Notes under the pieces: generated by a model
Seen by the model: the letters and a program-made list of their open reading frames with translations, nothing else
What the model was told of the DNA's origin: nothing
The model's database searches: none
Translations under genes and position numbers: made by a program
NCBI GenBank assembly: GCA_044448685.1
Contig: JBIOHC010000001.1
Coordinates: 222,259 to 286,258, forward strand
Origin: Palsa-965 sp044448685
Lineage (GTDB): Bacteria; Bacteroidota; Bacteroidia; Palsa-965
Direction: 5' to 3'
Length of the DNA: 64,000 bases
Shown: one piece after another, positions 27,188 through 34,625 of the stretch
Layout of the letters: each line of letters opens with the position of its first letter
Position numbering within the stretch: position 1 is the first letter of the stretch

Positions 27188-27286
27188 TCAGGTTAGGTCA
27201 GGGATGATCCGCATCCGCATTTTCATGCAGCAACACATACACATAAACATGTTTGTTTTGGAAGCGGTTTTCATTGTCGTATTCAT
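27188..27286 (-). CDS. Cys/Met-rich leader peptide 2 (attenuator control peptide)
   Basis: Short ORF of 32 codons from ATG 27286 (28 codons from ATG 27274). Its middle is the control run MFMCMCCCMKMRMR: four cysteines and multiple methionines, otherwise rare residues. It ends 25 nt before the 5' arm of the terminator that precedes sulfite reductase. Stalling on Cys (or Met) codons when the charged tRNA is scarce would favour readthrough. Too short for ordinary gene finding; not expected to have a function as a protein. Confidence 0.72.
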   Translation of the reverse strand: MNTTMKTASKTNMFMCMCCCMKMRMRIIPDLT

Positions 27287-27301
27287 TTTTCAAAAAAGCA
27301 T

Positions 27302-27334
27302 AAAAGAAAAGGGGCCTTTCGTTGGAAAAGCCCC
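27302..27334 (-). terminator. attenuator 1: terminator between the two leader peptides
   Basis: On the minus strand GGGGC-TTTTC-CAAC-GAAAG-GCCCC (27334-27311) is followed by TTTTCTTTT (27310-27302). A 9-nt segment GGAAAAGCC (27365-27357), starting 5 nt after the stop codon of leader peptide 1, is perfectly complementary to GGCTTTTCC (27332-27324) in the terminator's 5' arm. The two helices are mutually exclusive, giving an explicit antiterminator. A ribosome at the leader stop codon would cover GGAAAAGCC; a ribosome stalled at Cys codons would leave it free. Confidence 0.82.
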
Positions 27335-27370
27335 TTTGTATATCGCAGGTGAAAAAGGCTTTTCCGGTAA

Positions 27371-27412
27371 TTACATGCACATCATACAGCAAGCATTGCT
27401 GTTGATGATCAT
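27371..27412 (-). CDS. Cys/Met-rich leader peptide 1 (attenuator control peptide)
   Basis: A 13-codon ORF, MIINSNACCMMCM, then stop: three cysteines and three further methionines in the last six residues. It lies about 40 nt downstream of the predicted transcription start and directly before an antiterminator/terminator pair. This is the classical layout of amino-acid attenuation, here sensing cysteine and possibly methionine, in front of the sulfur assimilation operon. Confidence 0.74.
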   Translation of the reverse strand: MIINSNACCMMCM

Positions 27413-27459
27413 GTAAGTATGGAAAAGGTTCTTGTTCATTTCAATCAGAATCGTAGGGG

Positions 27460-27491
27460 CAAAGATAAACTCTTTTTTGAATTCCCGGCAA
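27460..27491 (-). promoter_or_regulatory. promoter of the sulfur assimilation operon
   Basis: Minus strand TTG (27491-27489), 21 nt, TATCTTTG (27467-27460). Same element and spacing as the MarR promoter. Predicted start near 27453, so the leader transcript before sulfite reductase is about 350 nt and contains both leader peptides. Confidence 0.72.
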
Positions 27492-27498
27492 TAAAAGT

Positions 27499-27906
27499 TC
27501 AGAATTTACGATTTGCCTGCACCCATTCCTGTATATATGTGACAATAGTATGGGTATCGGTACCCGGAGGAAAGAGCTTGGCAACCCCCATTTTATTCAG
27601 GGTTTTCATATCCGTATCGGGTATGATACCCCCACCGGTCAGTAAAACATCATGCAGTCCTTTTTCCTTCATGAGTGTCATGACTTTCGGGAAAACAGTC
27701 ATATGGGCACCGGAAAGGATGCTGATTCCGATTACGTCCACATCTTCCTGCAAGGCAGCCTGTACAACCATTTCCGGTGTCTGACGGAGACCGGTATAGA
27801 TTACTTCCATACCGGCATCACGCAGAAAGGATGCGATTACCTTGGCACCCCGGTCATGCCCGTCGAGTCCTACTTTGGCAACCAATACACGGATAGGTCT
27901 TTTCAT
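27499..27906 (-). CDS. cobalamin-binding domain protein (methylmalonyl-CoA mutase C-terminal domain type)
   Basis: About 135 residues from ATG 27906. LVAKVGLDGHDRGAKVIA holds the B12-binding DGHDRG (DxHxxG) motif; IGISILSGAH and VLLTGGGIIPDTD are the remaining conserved loops of the mutase small domain. Stand-alone versions act as the B12 subunit of acyl-CoA mutases (for example HcmB or McmA2) or as G-protein-linked accessory subunits. No large mutase subunit is adjacent, so the partner must be elsewhere. ATG 27906 was chosen over TTG 27930 because conservation starts at KRPIRVLVAK. Confidence 0.87.
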   Translation of the reverse strand: MKRPIRVLVAKVGLDGHDRGAKVIASFLRDAGMEVIYTGLRQTPEMVVQAALQEDVDVIGISILSGAHMTVFPKVMTLMKEKGLHDVLLTGGGIIPDTDMKTLNKMGVAKLFPPGTDTHTIVTYIQEWVQANRKF

Positions 27907-28008
27907 AGTTAAGGATGCTGAAGAGTGCAAAAATAGGATTTATCGCATTAACACCCAATTGTTAATAACATAATGCATCCTGTCAGCCGGTCAAAGCCCG
28001 TCTCTGAT

Positions 28009-28016
28009 TACCTTTG
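28009..28016 (+). promoter_or_regulatory. -7 promoter element upstream of small conserved protein
   Basis: TACCTTTG matches TAnnTTTG and sits 15 nt before the ATG at 28031. No TTG is found at the expected -33 distance, so only the -7 half is supported. Confidence 0.4.
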
Positions 28017-28030
28017 GGGTACCAATATCC

Positions 28031-28306
28031 ATGAATAAAGAGACGCAAAAAATACTTCAGAAGTATGCCAAGGCATCCATCGGAGGCACGGTCAGTATCA
28101 ATGACCTGGCCGACCGGGAATTCAGTGGCAAACAATTGAGCAAGACAGAACGCGAGGCATTGGCGAACTTTGAAAAATACCGCCTGGCCAAGCTCAATGC
28201 CGTACATGATGATATGGCTTTTCATGAACTGTACCGTCAGATCCAGGTGCTTGCTAACCTGGCCGATTATAAAGAATTCCTTAAAGGAGATTACAGCGGT
28301 TTTTGA
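28031..28306 (+). CDS. small conserved hypothetical protein (91 aa)
   Basis: 91 residues, charged, predominantly helical (QKILQKYAKASIGG, EREALANFEKYRLAKLN, ELYRQIQVLANLADYKEFLKGDY). No signal peptide or membrane segment. I recognise the style of a widespread Bacteroidota small protein but no named domain. It is bounded by a -7 promoter element and a strong terminator, so it is a single-gene transcription unit. Function unknown. Confidence 0.72.
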   Translation: MNKETQKILQKYAKASIGGTVSINDLADREFSGKQLSKTEREALANFEKYRLAKLNAVHDDMAFHELYRQIQVLANLADYKEFLKGDYSGF

Positions 28307-28332
28307 TTACCTGTAGCGTTGTAATGGAAAAG

Positions 28333-28361
28333 GCCGCCTGGTAGGGCGGCTTTTTCTTTTT
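28333..28361 (+). terminator. intrinsic terminator
   Basis: GCCGCC (28333-28338) pairs with GGCGGC (28345-28350), followed by TTTTTCTTTTT. Located 27 nt after the 91-aa protein's stop codon and upstream of the membrane glycosyltransferase. Confidence 0.88.
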
Positions 28362-28393
28362 GAGTATGTTTATAAAGCAAATAAAGACCGAGC

Positions 28394-29614
28394 ATGCAAT
28401 TGACTGAAAAGAACAACATACTTCTGCTCCGTATTGGATTTGTTGTCATACTCCTCATTGCTGCTTTTCAGATTTATTCCTCCTTTCCGAAGCCGGAAGA
28501 ATACCATATGCACAATGATGAAGGCAATTATTTCCGTCAGGCATTGACAGTCGGAGAGCAGGGAATGGAAGGATACAAAACAATCATGCATAATTACCTG
28601 GATCATCCTGAATTGTACGATACCCCCAATCCACTCCGGATTCTGCACATTCAGTTTGCCTCCATTGCCACCGATTTGCATACCGATGTTCGCTCTCTGT
28701 CATTCTTATCCCTGTTCTGGTTCCTGGCCCTTTGCATCCTGATGTGGTTCCTGGTGAAACAAAGCTTAAATGAACAAACTGCGCTATGGACGGTCAGCAT
28801 TCTCGCTTTTTCTCCTCTTCTGAATGGCATGGCCACCCGTGCATTGATGGATTCAGAGATTTGTTTCTTCACTATCCTCAGTCTTTTCTTCCTGATGCGA
28901 TATATCCGTTCAGGTGATTTACGGGATGGATTGTTTCTGTCCCTCAGCCTTGGAGCCTGTATCCTCATCAAGGAAAGCTTCCTGGCACTGTATCCTTTCT
29001 TTCCTCTGGCCTTACTCTATGTTTTGTGGAAGGAGAAAAAGTTAAAACATATTCCTGTACTCCTGTTTTCTGTGTTGCCACTTATTATTGTCCTGCTTGC
29101 TTATCTCCTTGCTTTCGGAAACCTGGGAGATGTCAGCAAAGTGTATCATATCCTGTCCACCGTCAATGTCTTGAATCCGGCGGGTTATACCGCCACCTAT
29201 TGTGCCGGCCCCTGGTATCAGTATTTCATTGATCTGTTTTTGCTTTCTCCGGTGGTATCACTATTGTTTTTCTTCTACCTGGGGAATATGTTCTTGAACA
29301 AAAAGAAATACGACCTCCCTATTCAATTGTTGTTGTGTTATGTTATCTGGTTTATTGCCAGCCACAGTGTGTTGCCCAAGAATGTCCGTTATGCGGTTAG
29401 CCTCGAACCTATCTATGCTTTATGTGCAGCATTGGTTCTGATACAGGTATCGGAACGTTTTTCCGTTGCCAGATGGAGAACAGTTTCTCTTGTCATTATG
29501 TTCAGCCTGGTCGTCATTCTGCAGATCCGTTCTTTCCGTCATTATTTTGTAAAAGGGAAATTGTATGATCCTATTGCTTACAATCTGCTTGAGCTGGAAA
29601 GGGTGATTCCTTAA
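28394..29614 (+). CDS. GT-C membrane glycosyltransferase (PMT/ArnT, family 39-like)
   Basis: 406 residues with about ten membrane helices. The first periplasmic loop MHNDEGNYFRQAL (about 36-48) carries an acidic pair at the usual catalytic position of GT-C enzymes, and MATRALMDSEICFF is the second conserved acidic motif. Such proteins transfer sugars from polyprenyl-phosphate donors to proteins or lipid A on the periplasmic side. Substrate unknown. It has its own short upstream region after a terminator. Downstream there is no gene for about 660 nt. Confidence 0.78.
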   Translation: MQLTEKNNILLLRIGFVVILLIAAFQIYSSFPKPEEYHMHNDEGNYFRQALTVGEQGMEGYKTIMHNYLDHPELYDTPNPLRILHIQFASIATDLHTDVRSLSFLSLFWFLALCILMWFLVKQSLNEQTALWTVSILAFSPLLNGMATRALMDSEICFFTILSLFFLMRYIRSGDLRDGLFLSLSLGACILIKESFLALYPFFPLALLYVLWKEKKLKHIPVLLFSVLPLIIVLLAYLLAFGNLGDVSKVYHILSTVNVLNPAGYTATYCAGPWYQYFIDLFLLSPVVSLLFFFYLGNMFLNKKKYDLPIQLLLCYVIWFIASHSVLPKNVRYAVSLEPIYALCAALVLIQVSERFSVARWRTVSLVIMFSLVVILQIRSFRHYFVKGKLYDPIAYNLLELERVIP

Positions 29615-30273
29615 AAGGATTAAGGATTTGGGACGGCAAAAGTCCAGTGGACTTTTGAGCAAGATAGTGTGAAGGAATTTGGGATTTATGGTTGTACGGT
29701 TGTCATTCTGAGGCACCTTGGGGTGGGATAGTGCGAGAGCAGACCTGTCAGCCGGAACTTTAGTGAAGGCGGAGCCGAAGAATCTCCCTGGATTTGGTTT
29801 TGTTCAGTCGATACCATTAAAGGGCTAAAGCCCTCTCAAGGATAATCTTGTTATTCTTGTCCCCGGCCTGAAGGCCGGGGCAATTAATAGATTAATTGTG
29901 TCACCCCTTCGGGGTTTCGCTCTGCGCTCTGTTTCTCGCTATAATTGTGTCACCCCTTCGGGGTTTTGATTTACCACTAATTTGCCTTTCTACCCCCTGT
30001 TTCATAGGTAATTATACCTACGTACTAAAACGTATTCTTCAACTCATTATCATTTTAGAATGGATTCCCAATGCTAATTGGATATCAATGCATTTCATTC
30101 TGAGCGAATACTTTATTCTGCAGATTTCCTCTCTCAAAAGATAATTCAGGGCAATCTTTTGGTTTGACAAGAGGCGTATTTATGTGCTTCATTTGTCGCA
30201 TAAAAGTGCGGATGATATAAGAAAGGGTGAATGTGTTTAAAAGATCAATTTACTTAGAAATGAAAGGAGGTAT
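29615..30273. other. gene-free stretch rich in palindromic repeats
   Basis: No credible coding region. 29637-29966 holds the repeats listed separately; 29712-29800 contains a GTCATTCTGAGG...CGAAGAATCTCCC sequence of the type often repeated in bacterial intergenic DNA. 29990-30273 is AT-rich with no clear promoter. A short ORF over the repeats (29896-30144) was rejected. Confidence 0.6.
29637..29966. repeat. cluster of REP-like palindromes and a direct repeat
   Basis: CAAAAGTCCA-g-TGGACTTTTG (29637-29657), AGGGCT-aa-AGCCCT (29821-29834), CCCCGGCCT-ga-AGGCCGGGG (29861-29880), and two copies of a 25-nt direct repeat at 29893-29917 and 29942-29966, each with the hairpin CCCC-TTC-GGGG. These are the style of short intergenic repeats scattered through many Bacteroidota genomes. 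They may act as transcript ends or be passive mobile repeats. Confidence 0.75.
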
Positions 30274-30336
30274 ATGCACTTATCAAAAACTAAACTAACC
30301 AAAGATGACATAATGAAGGTTAATAATAATATATAA
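30274..30336 (+). CDS. possible 20-aa peptide with strong ribosome binding site
   Basis: MHLSKTKLTKDDIMKVNNNI followed by a stop, directly behind AAAGGAGGTAT. This is the strongest Shine-Dalgarno sequence in the window. It ends 16 nt before the downstream lipoprotein. The N-terminal KTKLTKDDI pattern resembles leader sequences of some Bacteroidota natural-product precursors, but there is no core peptide or processing enzyme nearby. It may be a translation-coupling peptide. Weakly supported. Confidence 0.35.
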   Translation: MHLSKTKLTKDDIMKVNNNI

Positions 30337-30352
30337 ACAAAAAACACACCAT

Positions 30353-31159
30353 ATGAAACACATTAAATATATTATCTTTACTATGCTGGCCAGTCTTAGT
30401 TTCTCTTGTACAAAAGAAAAACTTAACGACTCCATGCATGAAACTCCTCTGGGTGGAGTTCTGAATGCGGATAAAACCCCGAGACTAGTCAACCCATTTG
30501 AGGAGCTGGGGATTTTTCACAATGCAGCTTTGGATTATGAAGCGAAGCAAAATGATTTTCCGAGATTGACAGAAGAAAGGATTTATGATCTGTTATACCC
30601 TTTCATTAATAGGAAATACCCTTGTGTAAAATGGAGTAATGATCAGCTTAAGGCATTTCATGATCAAAATGAGCAATTAGTGAATGCCGGATCAAATGCT
30701 ACTACTATACTGGCTCAAGAAGGGAAAATTGACAAGATGACGAAGGAGCTTCTTGATGAGCTATATGCTATTGTTTTTTATGGTTCTGAGCCTGAGTTAA
30801 CGCTAACGCCATTACAAATGAATGAAAGGGTCGGGACATTTGAACAGAATGTTATGCGAAAGTATGGAGTACCCGCAGCAACATTGACGCCTGGAACTTC
30901 AGTCGGCATTGTTCTTGGAGCAGCATCCATAGCGAGAAATAGTTACAAATATTGGTATGAAGCTTTGCATGACATCGGTAACCCTTGGTATGATGTTCTG
31001 AGAGGGGATTCAACTAAAAACAAAATTAATTGGCGCAATGTGTGGATGACAATTAAAGCAGATTTCCTTGGTTTCTGTGGACACTGTGGAGACGGTAATG
31101 GTGGGATTAATCTTGTGACAGGGGTAGAAGGAGCAATAGATGAATCTGCCTCAGTTTGA
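30353..31159 (+). CDS. putative lipoprotein of unknown function
   Basis: 268 residues. A signal peptide with lipobox (LASLSFSC, cysteine at about 19) predicts membrane anchoring. No known domain was recognised. The mature protein is mainly helical and polar, with a glycine/alanine-rich hydrophobic segment (GTSVGIVLGAASIA, about 183-196) and a C-terminal FCGHCGDGNGGINL cluster. Codon use and composition are noticeably more AT-rich than upstream genes, suggesting acquisition. Followed by a 23-bp perfect inverted repeat, and then by the CRD protein on the same strand. Confidence 0.7.
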   Translation: MKHIKYIIFTMLASLSFSCTKEKLNDSMHETPLGGVLNADKTPRLVNPFEELGIFHNAALDYEAKQNDFPRLTEERIYDLLYPFINRKYPCVKWSNDQLKAFHDQNEQLVNAGSNATTILAQEGKIDKMTKELLDELYAIVFYGSEPELTLTPLQMNERVGTFEQNVMRKYGVPAATLTPGTSVGIVLGAASIARNSYKYWYEALHDIGNPWYDVLRGDSTKNKINWRNVWMTIKADFLGFCGHCGDGNGGINLVTGVEGAIDESASV

Positions 31160-31165
31160 TAAAAT

Positions 31166-31216
31166 ATATTTACTATCCAAGGGCTCTTTTGGGAAGAGCC
31201 CTTGGATAGTAAATAT
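31166..31216. terminator. 23-bp perfect inverted repeat (hairpin)
   Basis: Left arm 31166-31188 and right arm 31194-31216 are perfectly complementary with a 5-nt loop (TTGGG). It starts 7 nt after the lipoprotein stop codon. There is no clear T-tract beyond the stem, but the A/T-rich base of the stem could serve both strands. Probably a bidirectional terminator; a remnant of a miniature transposable element is an alternative. Confidence 0.72.
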
Positions 31217-31253
31217 AGCAAGTAAGCACTTCTGAATTTTAGAATACAAACAA

Positions 31254-32423
31254 ATGGGTCGACATTTCTATTTACTTTGTTTTCTTATGTTTTGTTATTT
31301 GGAAGCGAAAACACAAGCCATAAGTCAAATAGAAGGAAGAATATTGGATGCGAAAACAGGAAAATGTATAGCGAATGCTTTAGCATTTTTGGTGGGAAGT
31401 AAGGTAAGCACAATTTCCAAGCAAGATGGGAAATATATTTTGTTGATGGAAAATGAAAAAGATACAATTGTGGTGAAATGTCTTGGATACGAACTGTATA
31501 AGAAAAGTCTCCAACGGATAAATATGGAAAGTGGTGAAATAAATTTAGTAAGAAGACCGATGCTCTTGCACGAAGTGGTTATTAAAAGCGAAACAGCTGA
31601 AAACATGGTCAAAGCAGCTTTGGAGAAGATAGAAACCAATTATGCAATTGATTCAACATGGGTAAAGGCTTATTTTAAATCTGCAATAAGTGAAGATTCT
31701 ATTATAACAGAGCATTCTGAATTTGTTGTTTATATTAAACTGGATGAATTAACACCGATTCGTTCGGATTCTGTTTTCATTGTCCATGGAAGGTCGTTAA
31801 TTCGTACGAAAGGCCGCCTGCCGGAATTCAATACGTTAAATTATCAATTCAAAACGGACCCAGTTAAGTACCCTTTAGACTTCATGAAGGGGAAAGGATT
31901 AAAGAATTATAATTATAGTCTTGAGGAAGTTATCCTGATGGATGGATCGCCAACTTACCTTGTTTCTTTCGACCAAAAGTCCAGTATTAAAAGGAGCTTA
32001 TTTTGTGGAAAACTGTATCTGGATTCTGCGAGCCTCGCCTTCCGGAGAATTGAATATAGCACCAGTGCAAAAGGGATTGTGTTTTGGAAACAATCAAATG
32101 CCCAACATTTGCTTTGGAAAACCATGTTCAAATGTTTTCCTACTGCAAATTTTGTTCTTAGCAGTGCTGATTATAAAAGAAAAGGGAATAAATGGACCCT
32201 CAATGGCCTTAATACAATTTATAAACTTTCCTGGCAAACAACTGAGGGCCCTGTTTTTACGGAGAAATACGATTCTGAGCTGATAATGTGTAATGAAGTT
32301 GGAACTAACAGAGATATGGATAGCGTAAAAGAAAAGGTAATGAAATACTATTTCCCTTTATGGAAACAGCAAACAGTGAATGATGATGATTTTTGGGATA
32401 AATTTTCATTGCCAACCCATTAA
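31254..32423 (+). CDS. carboxypeptidase-regulatory-like domain (CRD) protein
   Basis: 389 residues. A signal peptide (about 1-22, ending near KTQA) is followed by a CarboxypepD_reg-like beta-sandwich: IEGRILDAKTGKCIANALAF, STISKQDGKYIL, VVKCLGYELYKKSL (about 25-85). The remainder (about 100-389) is the beta-rich domain commonly fused to it in Bacteroidota outer-membrane-associated proteins; no catalytic motif is seen. Base composition is AT-rich like the preceding gene. Function unknown. Its 3' end overlaps the end of the convergent DUF1697 gene by 4 nt. Confidence 0.75.
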   Translation: MGRHFYLLCFLMFCYLEAKTQAISQIEGRILDAKTGKCIANALAFLVGSKVSTISKQDGKYILLMENEKDTIVVKCLGYELYKKSLQRINMESGEINLVRRPMLLHEVVIKSETAENMVKAALEKIETNYAIDSTWVKAYFKSAISEDSIITEHSEFVVYIKLDELTPIRSDSVFIVHGRSLIRTKGRLPEFNTLNYQFKTDPVKYPLDFMKGKGLKNYNYSLEEVILMDGSPTYLVSFDQKSSIKRSLFCGKLYLDSASLAFRRIEYSTSAKGIVFWKQSNAQHLLWKTMFKCFPTANFVLSSADYKRKGNKWTLNGLNTIYKLSWQTTEGPVFTEKYDSELIMCNEVGTNRDMDSVKEKVMKYYFPLWKQQTVNDDDFWDKFSLPTH

Positions 32424-32968
32424 TCGCTACCCGCCTTCACCACCTTCTGCACCGTTTTCCACGTCCTGGTCGTAACCTGCTTTCCGAACCTGCTCTCAAT
32501 CGCCTCCATCAGATCCAGACTTCCCATCGGTGATTCTTCAGGAACAAGACTCACAACCATTCCGTCGGTGATACGTATGATGGTATAACCTTTCTGCTCT
32601 TCCGCTTTAACGGTGTTCCAGCTTTTCTTGTAAGCGGGTACAAAGGTGATAAACAGCTTTGCCTTTGTACCGGGATTAAAGGCTTTGAAAGGGTTGGCTG
32701 CTTCCATGTTCCGGAGGTCTTCCATAGGGCGTACCATCACCGATATCTTTCTTCCCATCTTTTTTTCCATGCTGGTGGAGATCGTATCTGTGATTTTATC
32801 TGTATTTGATTCTGTAGAATCGAAAACGACATTTCCGCTTGCGAGGACGGTTTTGATATTTGTGAAACCTAGTTTGGAAAAGAGCTTTTTTAGATCCTCC
32901 ATTTTAATGACGGAATTGCCACCTACGTTAATGCCTCTGAGGAAGGCAGCAAATGTTTTATTTTTCAT
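32420..32968 (-). CDS. DUF1697 domain protein
   Basis: 182 residues, full-length for the family. The start FAAFLRGINVGGNSVIKM and the LFSKLGFTNIKTVLASGNVVF block (about 29-50) are diagnostic of DUF1697, a small cytosolic alpha/beta protein of unknown function (COG3797). LEAIESRFGKQVTTRTWKTV-like C-terminal motif is also present. Single gene with no evident operon partner. Confidence 0.88.
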   Translation of the reverse strand: MKNKTFAAFLRGINVGGNSVIKMEDLKKLFSKLGFTNIKTVLASGNVVFDSTESNTDKITDTISTSMEKKMGRKISVMVRPMEDLRNMEAANPFKAFNPGTKAKLFITFVPAYKKSWNTVKAEEQKGYTIIRITDGMVVSLVPEESPMGSLDLMEAIESRFGKQVTTRTWKTVQKVVKAGSD

Positions 32969-33000
32969 TTCTGATGTTATTTCTGGGACGCACTATCGGA

Positions 33001-33091
33001 ATAGACCACGGATTTTCATGATTATCATGATTTTCATGGATCCTCTGTAAATCATAATTTATCATGATCATCATGAAAATCAGCGGTCTAT
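33001..33091. repeat. imperfect 31-bp inverted repeat (91-nt palindromic element)
   Basis: Arms 33001-33031 and 33061-33091 match at 28 of 31 positions and are separated by 29 nt. Both arms contain ATTTTCATGAT and end in ATAGACC. It lies in the 135-nt space between DUF1697 and aldehyde dehydrogenase genes. A dispersed palindromic repeat or MITE-like relic is likely; a terminator role for the aldehyde dehydrogenase gene is also possible. Confidence 0.72.
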
Positions 33092-33103
33092 CACGCCCGG
33101 AAT

Positions 33104-34549
33104 TTATTTCAGTTTAATACAAACATTCTTAGGCTCCGTAAAGAAATCCAGTGCCTCAAAACCTCCCTCACGCCCTACACCTGAGCTCTTCACCCCGCCG
33201 AAAGGAGTACGCAGATCGCGGAGCAACCAGCAATTGATCCAGACTATGCCGGTATGCAGTTCGTTGGCTATGCGGTGTGCACGGGTCAGGTTCTCGGTCC
33301 ACACGGTAGAGGCCAATCCGTAAATGGTACTGTTGGCATATTTCAATGCTTCTTCTTCTGTATCAAATGGCATGATGGTGACAACAGGTCCGAAGATCTC
33401 TTCCTGATTACAGCGGCAGTTGTAAGGCAATCCTTCTATGATTGTAGGTGCAATATAATACCCCTCTTTCAGCTCTCCTTCCAATAGTACACGCTCACCC
33501 CCGCATAATACAGTCCCGCCTTCCTGTTTGGCAAGTTCTATATATGACAGGATTTTCTCCATATGCTGTTTGGAAACGACGGCACCCATTTTTGTTTTGT
33601 CATCCGATGGATTTCCAACGCTCATCTTTTTTGTCTTGGCTACAAAATCTGTTTTGAATTTTTCATAGATGCTGCGTTCCACCAAAATACGGGAACCGCA
33701 TAAACAAATTTGTCCCTGATTGGCAAAAGAAGAACGCATTGTTGTTGCCAGCATGTTTTCGTAATTGCAATCGGCAAAAATCAGGTTGGGGTTTTTACCG
33801 CCTAATTCCAGACTCAGCTTTTTAAACATAGGTGCAGCCACACGGGCGATCTCGGCACCGGTCTTTGTTCCACCGGTAAAAGAAATAAGCGGAACATCAG
33901 GATGGGAAGTGATGGCACTGCCGACCTTATGTCCGTAACCATGCACAATATTGAGCACACCTTTTGGTAGCCCGGCTTCTATACAAAGCTCGGAAAGGAG
34001 ATAGGCTGTCATCGGTGTTATTTCCGATGGCTTGGCCACCACACAATTCCCTGCTGCCAGGGCAGGAGCTATCTTCCAGGAAAAAAGATAGAGTGGAAGA
34101 TTCCAGGGTGATATGCAACCGGCGACCCCCACCGGATTTCGAACGGTATAATTGATAGCGGTATCTTCCATGGCATGGGCATGGGATGCGTAATGCAGAA
34201 TACCTGTTGCATAAAAATGAAAATTGGCCGATGCACGGGGAATGTCCACCGTACGGGCCAGGGATACAGGTTTGCCATTGTCTTTTGATTCGGCATGAGC
34301 CAGCTTTTCCAGGTTCTGTTCAATCAATGCGGAGATCTTAAGCAGGATAACAGCCCTGTCGTCCTTGGGCATGACAGACCACGCCGGGAATGCCGCTTTG
34401 GCAGCTTCAACAGCCTGTTTCACATCCCGCTCATCGGAATCGGGAAGGAGGGAATACACTTTTCCGGTTGAAGGGTCGTAATTATCAATGTATTGCCTTC
34501 CGGCTGGTTCTGTAAGCTGACCGTTTATATAATTCTGAATCTTTTGCAT
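33104..34549 (-). CDS. NAD(P)-dependent aldehyde dehydrogenase
   Basis: 481 residues from ATG 34549. ISPWNLPLYLFSWK (about 140-153), CVVAKPSEITP, ISFTGGTKTGAEIA (cofactor loop), LELGGKNPNLIFAD (general base glutamate) and FANQGQICLCGSRI (catalytic cysteine) are present, as is QEEIFGPVVTIMPF. The closest group is 2-hydroxymuconic/betaine-type semialdehyde dehydrogenase. The frame stays open 110 codons further upstream, but that extension is made of the 21-nt repeat array and has no homology, so it was excluded. Physiological substrate unknown. Confidence 0.92.
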   Translation of the reverse strand: MQKIQNYINGQLTEPAGRQYIDNYDPSTGKVYSLLPDSDERDVKQAVEAAKAAFPAWSVMPKDDRAVILLKISALIEQNLEKLAHAESKDNGKPVSLARTVDIPRASANFHFYATGILHYASHAHAMEDTAINYTVRNPVGVAGCISPWNLPLYLFSWKIAPALAAGNCVVAKPSEITPMTAYLLSELCIEAGLPKGVLNIVHGYGHKVGSAITSHPDVPLISFTGGTKTGAEIARVAAPMFKKLSLELGGKNPNLIFADCNYENMLATTMRSSFANQGQICLCGSRILVERSIYEKFKTDFVAKTKKMSVGNPSDDKTKMGAVVSKQHMEKILSYIELAKQEGGTVLCGGERVLLEGELKEGYYIAPTIIEGLPYNCRCNQEEIFGPVVTIMPFDTEEEALKYANSTIYGLASTVWTENLTRAHRIANELHTGIVWINCWLLRDLRTPFGGVKSSGVGREGGFEALDFFTEPKNVCIKLK

Positions 34550-34625
34550 GAGGTTGTTTAAAAGGAAGGTTAAAATTAAGAATTTCCGGGCAGTAATAAA
34601 CAACATGCCACTTTGTTTGCTATTC

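Noticed and set aside
27302..27334. Hairpin as a plus-strand terminator
   Set aside because: No plus-strand gene ends here and the continuous T-run is on the minus strand.
27198..27392. 64-codon minus ORF across the sulfur leader
   Set aside because: It runs through terminator 1 in another frame; the Cys-rich short ORFs explain the region better.
29896..30144. 82-codon ORF
   Set aside because: It runs through the CCCCTTCGGGG direct repeat and has no protein-like features.
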